From the NCBI GenBank assembly GCA_030671645.1, contig DAOVHV010000072.1, positions 1-5,996 on the forward strand: a stretch of 5,996 bases of DNA, read 5' to 3'. Under the pieces are notes generated by a model. That model ran no database searches, was not told where the DNA came from, and saw only the letters and a list, made by a program, of their open reading frames with translations. The DNA comes from a bacterium. GTDB lineage: Bacteria; Bipolaricaulota; Bipolaricaulia; UBA7950; UBA9294. The position numbers were made by a program, and so were the translations under genes. Shown here piece by piece: positions 5,812-5,996 of the stretch (the first letter of the stretch is position 1; the number at the start of each line of letters is the position of its first letter).

Positions 5812-5996
5812 GTGAAGCTTTTCATTGATACTGCAAACGTATCGGAAATCCGGGAAATGGCCTGGCTGGTGGACGGGGTAACGACTAATCCATCGTTGGT
5901 GGCCAAAGAGAAGCGGGCCTTCCGAGACATCATCGCAGAGATCTGCGAACTGGTCGATGGCCCAATCAGTGCCGAAGTCATCAGTTTGGAAACCGA
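5812..5996 (+). CDS. tal: Transaldolase of the TalC/FSA small-subunit family, N-terminal part (partial)
   Basis: The first 61 codons are present and the gene runs off the window. It starts MKLFIDTANV, giving the conserved aspartate D6 in FIDTA at the end of the first barrel strand. VDGVTTNPSLVAKE follows at 20-33, the transaldolase signature with N26 in TTNPS. SAEV at 53-56 gives the conserved acidic residue E55. This pattern belongs to the short (about 215-residue) TIM-barrel family that covers TalC transaldolases and fructose-6-phosphate aldolase. The Schiff-base lysine, expected near residue 85, lies outside the window, so the two activities cannot be told apart here. Transaldolase moves a dihydroxyacetone unit between sugar phosphates in the non-oxidative pentose phosphate pathway, in the cytoplasm. 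The gene diverges from lpdA and is led by a strong ribosome site and a GTG start. Confidence 0.93.
   Translation, partial: MKLFIDTANVSEIREMAWLVDGVTTNPSLVAKEKRAFRDIIAEICELVDGPISAEVISLET

Noticed and set aside
5685..5981. 99-residue upstream extension of the LpdA frame
   Set aside because: Most of it is antisense to the well-supported transaldolase start, and no flavoprotein sequence is found before the FAD motif. It is an open shadow frame.
1..5996. CRISPR arrays, tRNA or rRNA genes, insertion sequences, attachment sites
   Set aside because: I saw no regularly spaced long repeats, cloverleaf-like sequences, transposase frames or terminal repeats. The window is almost fully accounted for by the six protein genes.

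Overview
This window reads as ordinary, densely packed bacterial chromosome, moderately GC-rich by eye. It holds four complete protein genes and the ends of two more. From left to right they are: the last 31 codons of a gene whose tail resembles a sugar-nucleotide transferase; tldD and tldE/pmbA, the two subunits of the TldD/E metalloprotease; a 12-helix MFS exporter; lpdA (dihydrolipoamide dehydrogenase) on the minus strand; and the first 61 codons of a TalC/FSA-type transaldolase. Start codons are mixed (GTG, ATG, TTG, ATG, GTG), and strong GGAGG-type ribosome sites precede all of them except lpdA. The gene set and style would suit a Nitrospira-like (Nitrospirota) bacterium, but this is an impression from protein style. 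Nothing in the window fixes the taxon.

Layout. The upstream gene ends at 96 and is followed almost at once by a perfect 11-bp inverted repeat (105-152). tldD starts at the GTG at 243 behind GGGAGG. It meets tldE in a TAATG overlap at 1617-1621, so the two subunits are almost certainly translated together. Ten bases after the tldE stop comes a perfect 13-bp hairpin (2955-2986). The MFS gene then starts at the TTG at 3026 behind AAGGAGG. The MFS gene and lpdA converge and overlap by 11 bp at their 3' ends (4302-4312). lpdA and the transaldolase gene diverge from a 127-bp region that carries three TCGTG(TG)CA-like repeats. No gap without a gene reaches 300 bases.

Function. TldD and TldE form a heterodimeric zinc protease that degrades unfolded peptides and, in some bacteria, matures ribosomally made peptides. 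No precursor peptide or modification enzyme is visible here, so a general proteolytic role is the safer reading. The MFS protein is probably a drug or metabolite exporter of the MefA/EntS-like type, substrate unknown. LpdA reoxidises lipoyl groups of 2-oxoacid dehydrogenases or the glycine cleavage system, but none of its partner subunits is in the window. The transaldolase belongs to the non-oxidative pentose phosphate pathway. No CRISPR array, mobile element, tRNA, rRNA or recognisable new system was found. The points worth a second look are start-site and regulatory details: two hairpins without U-tracts, the overlapping convergent ends, the uncertain lpdA start and the repeats between the divergent genes.
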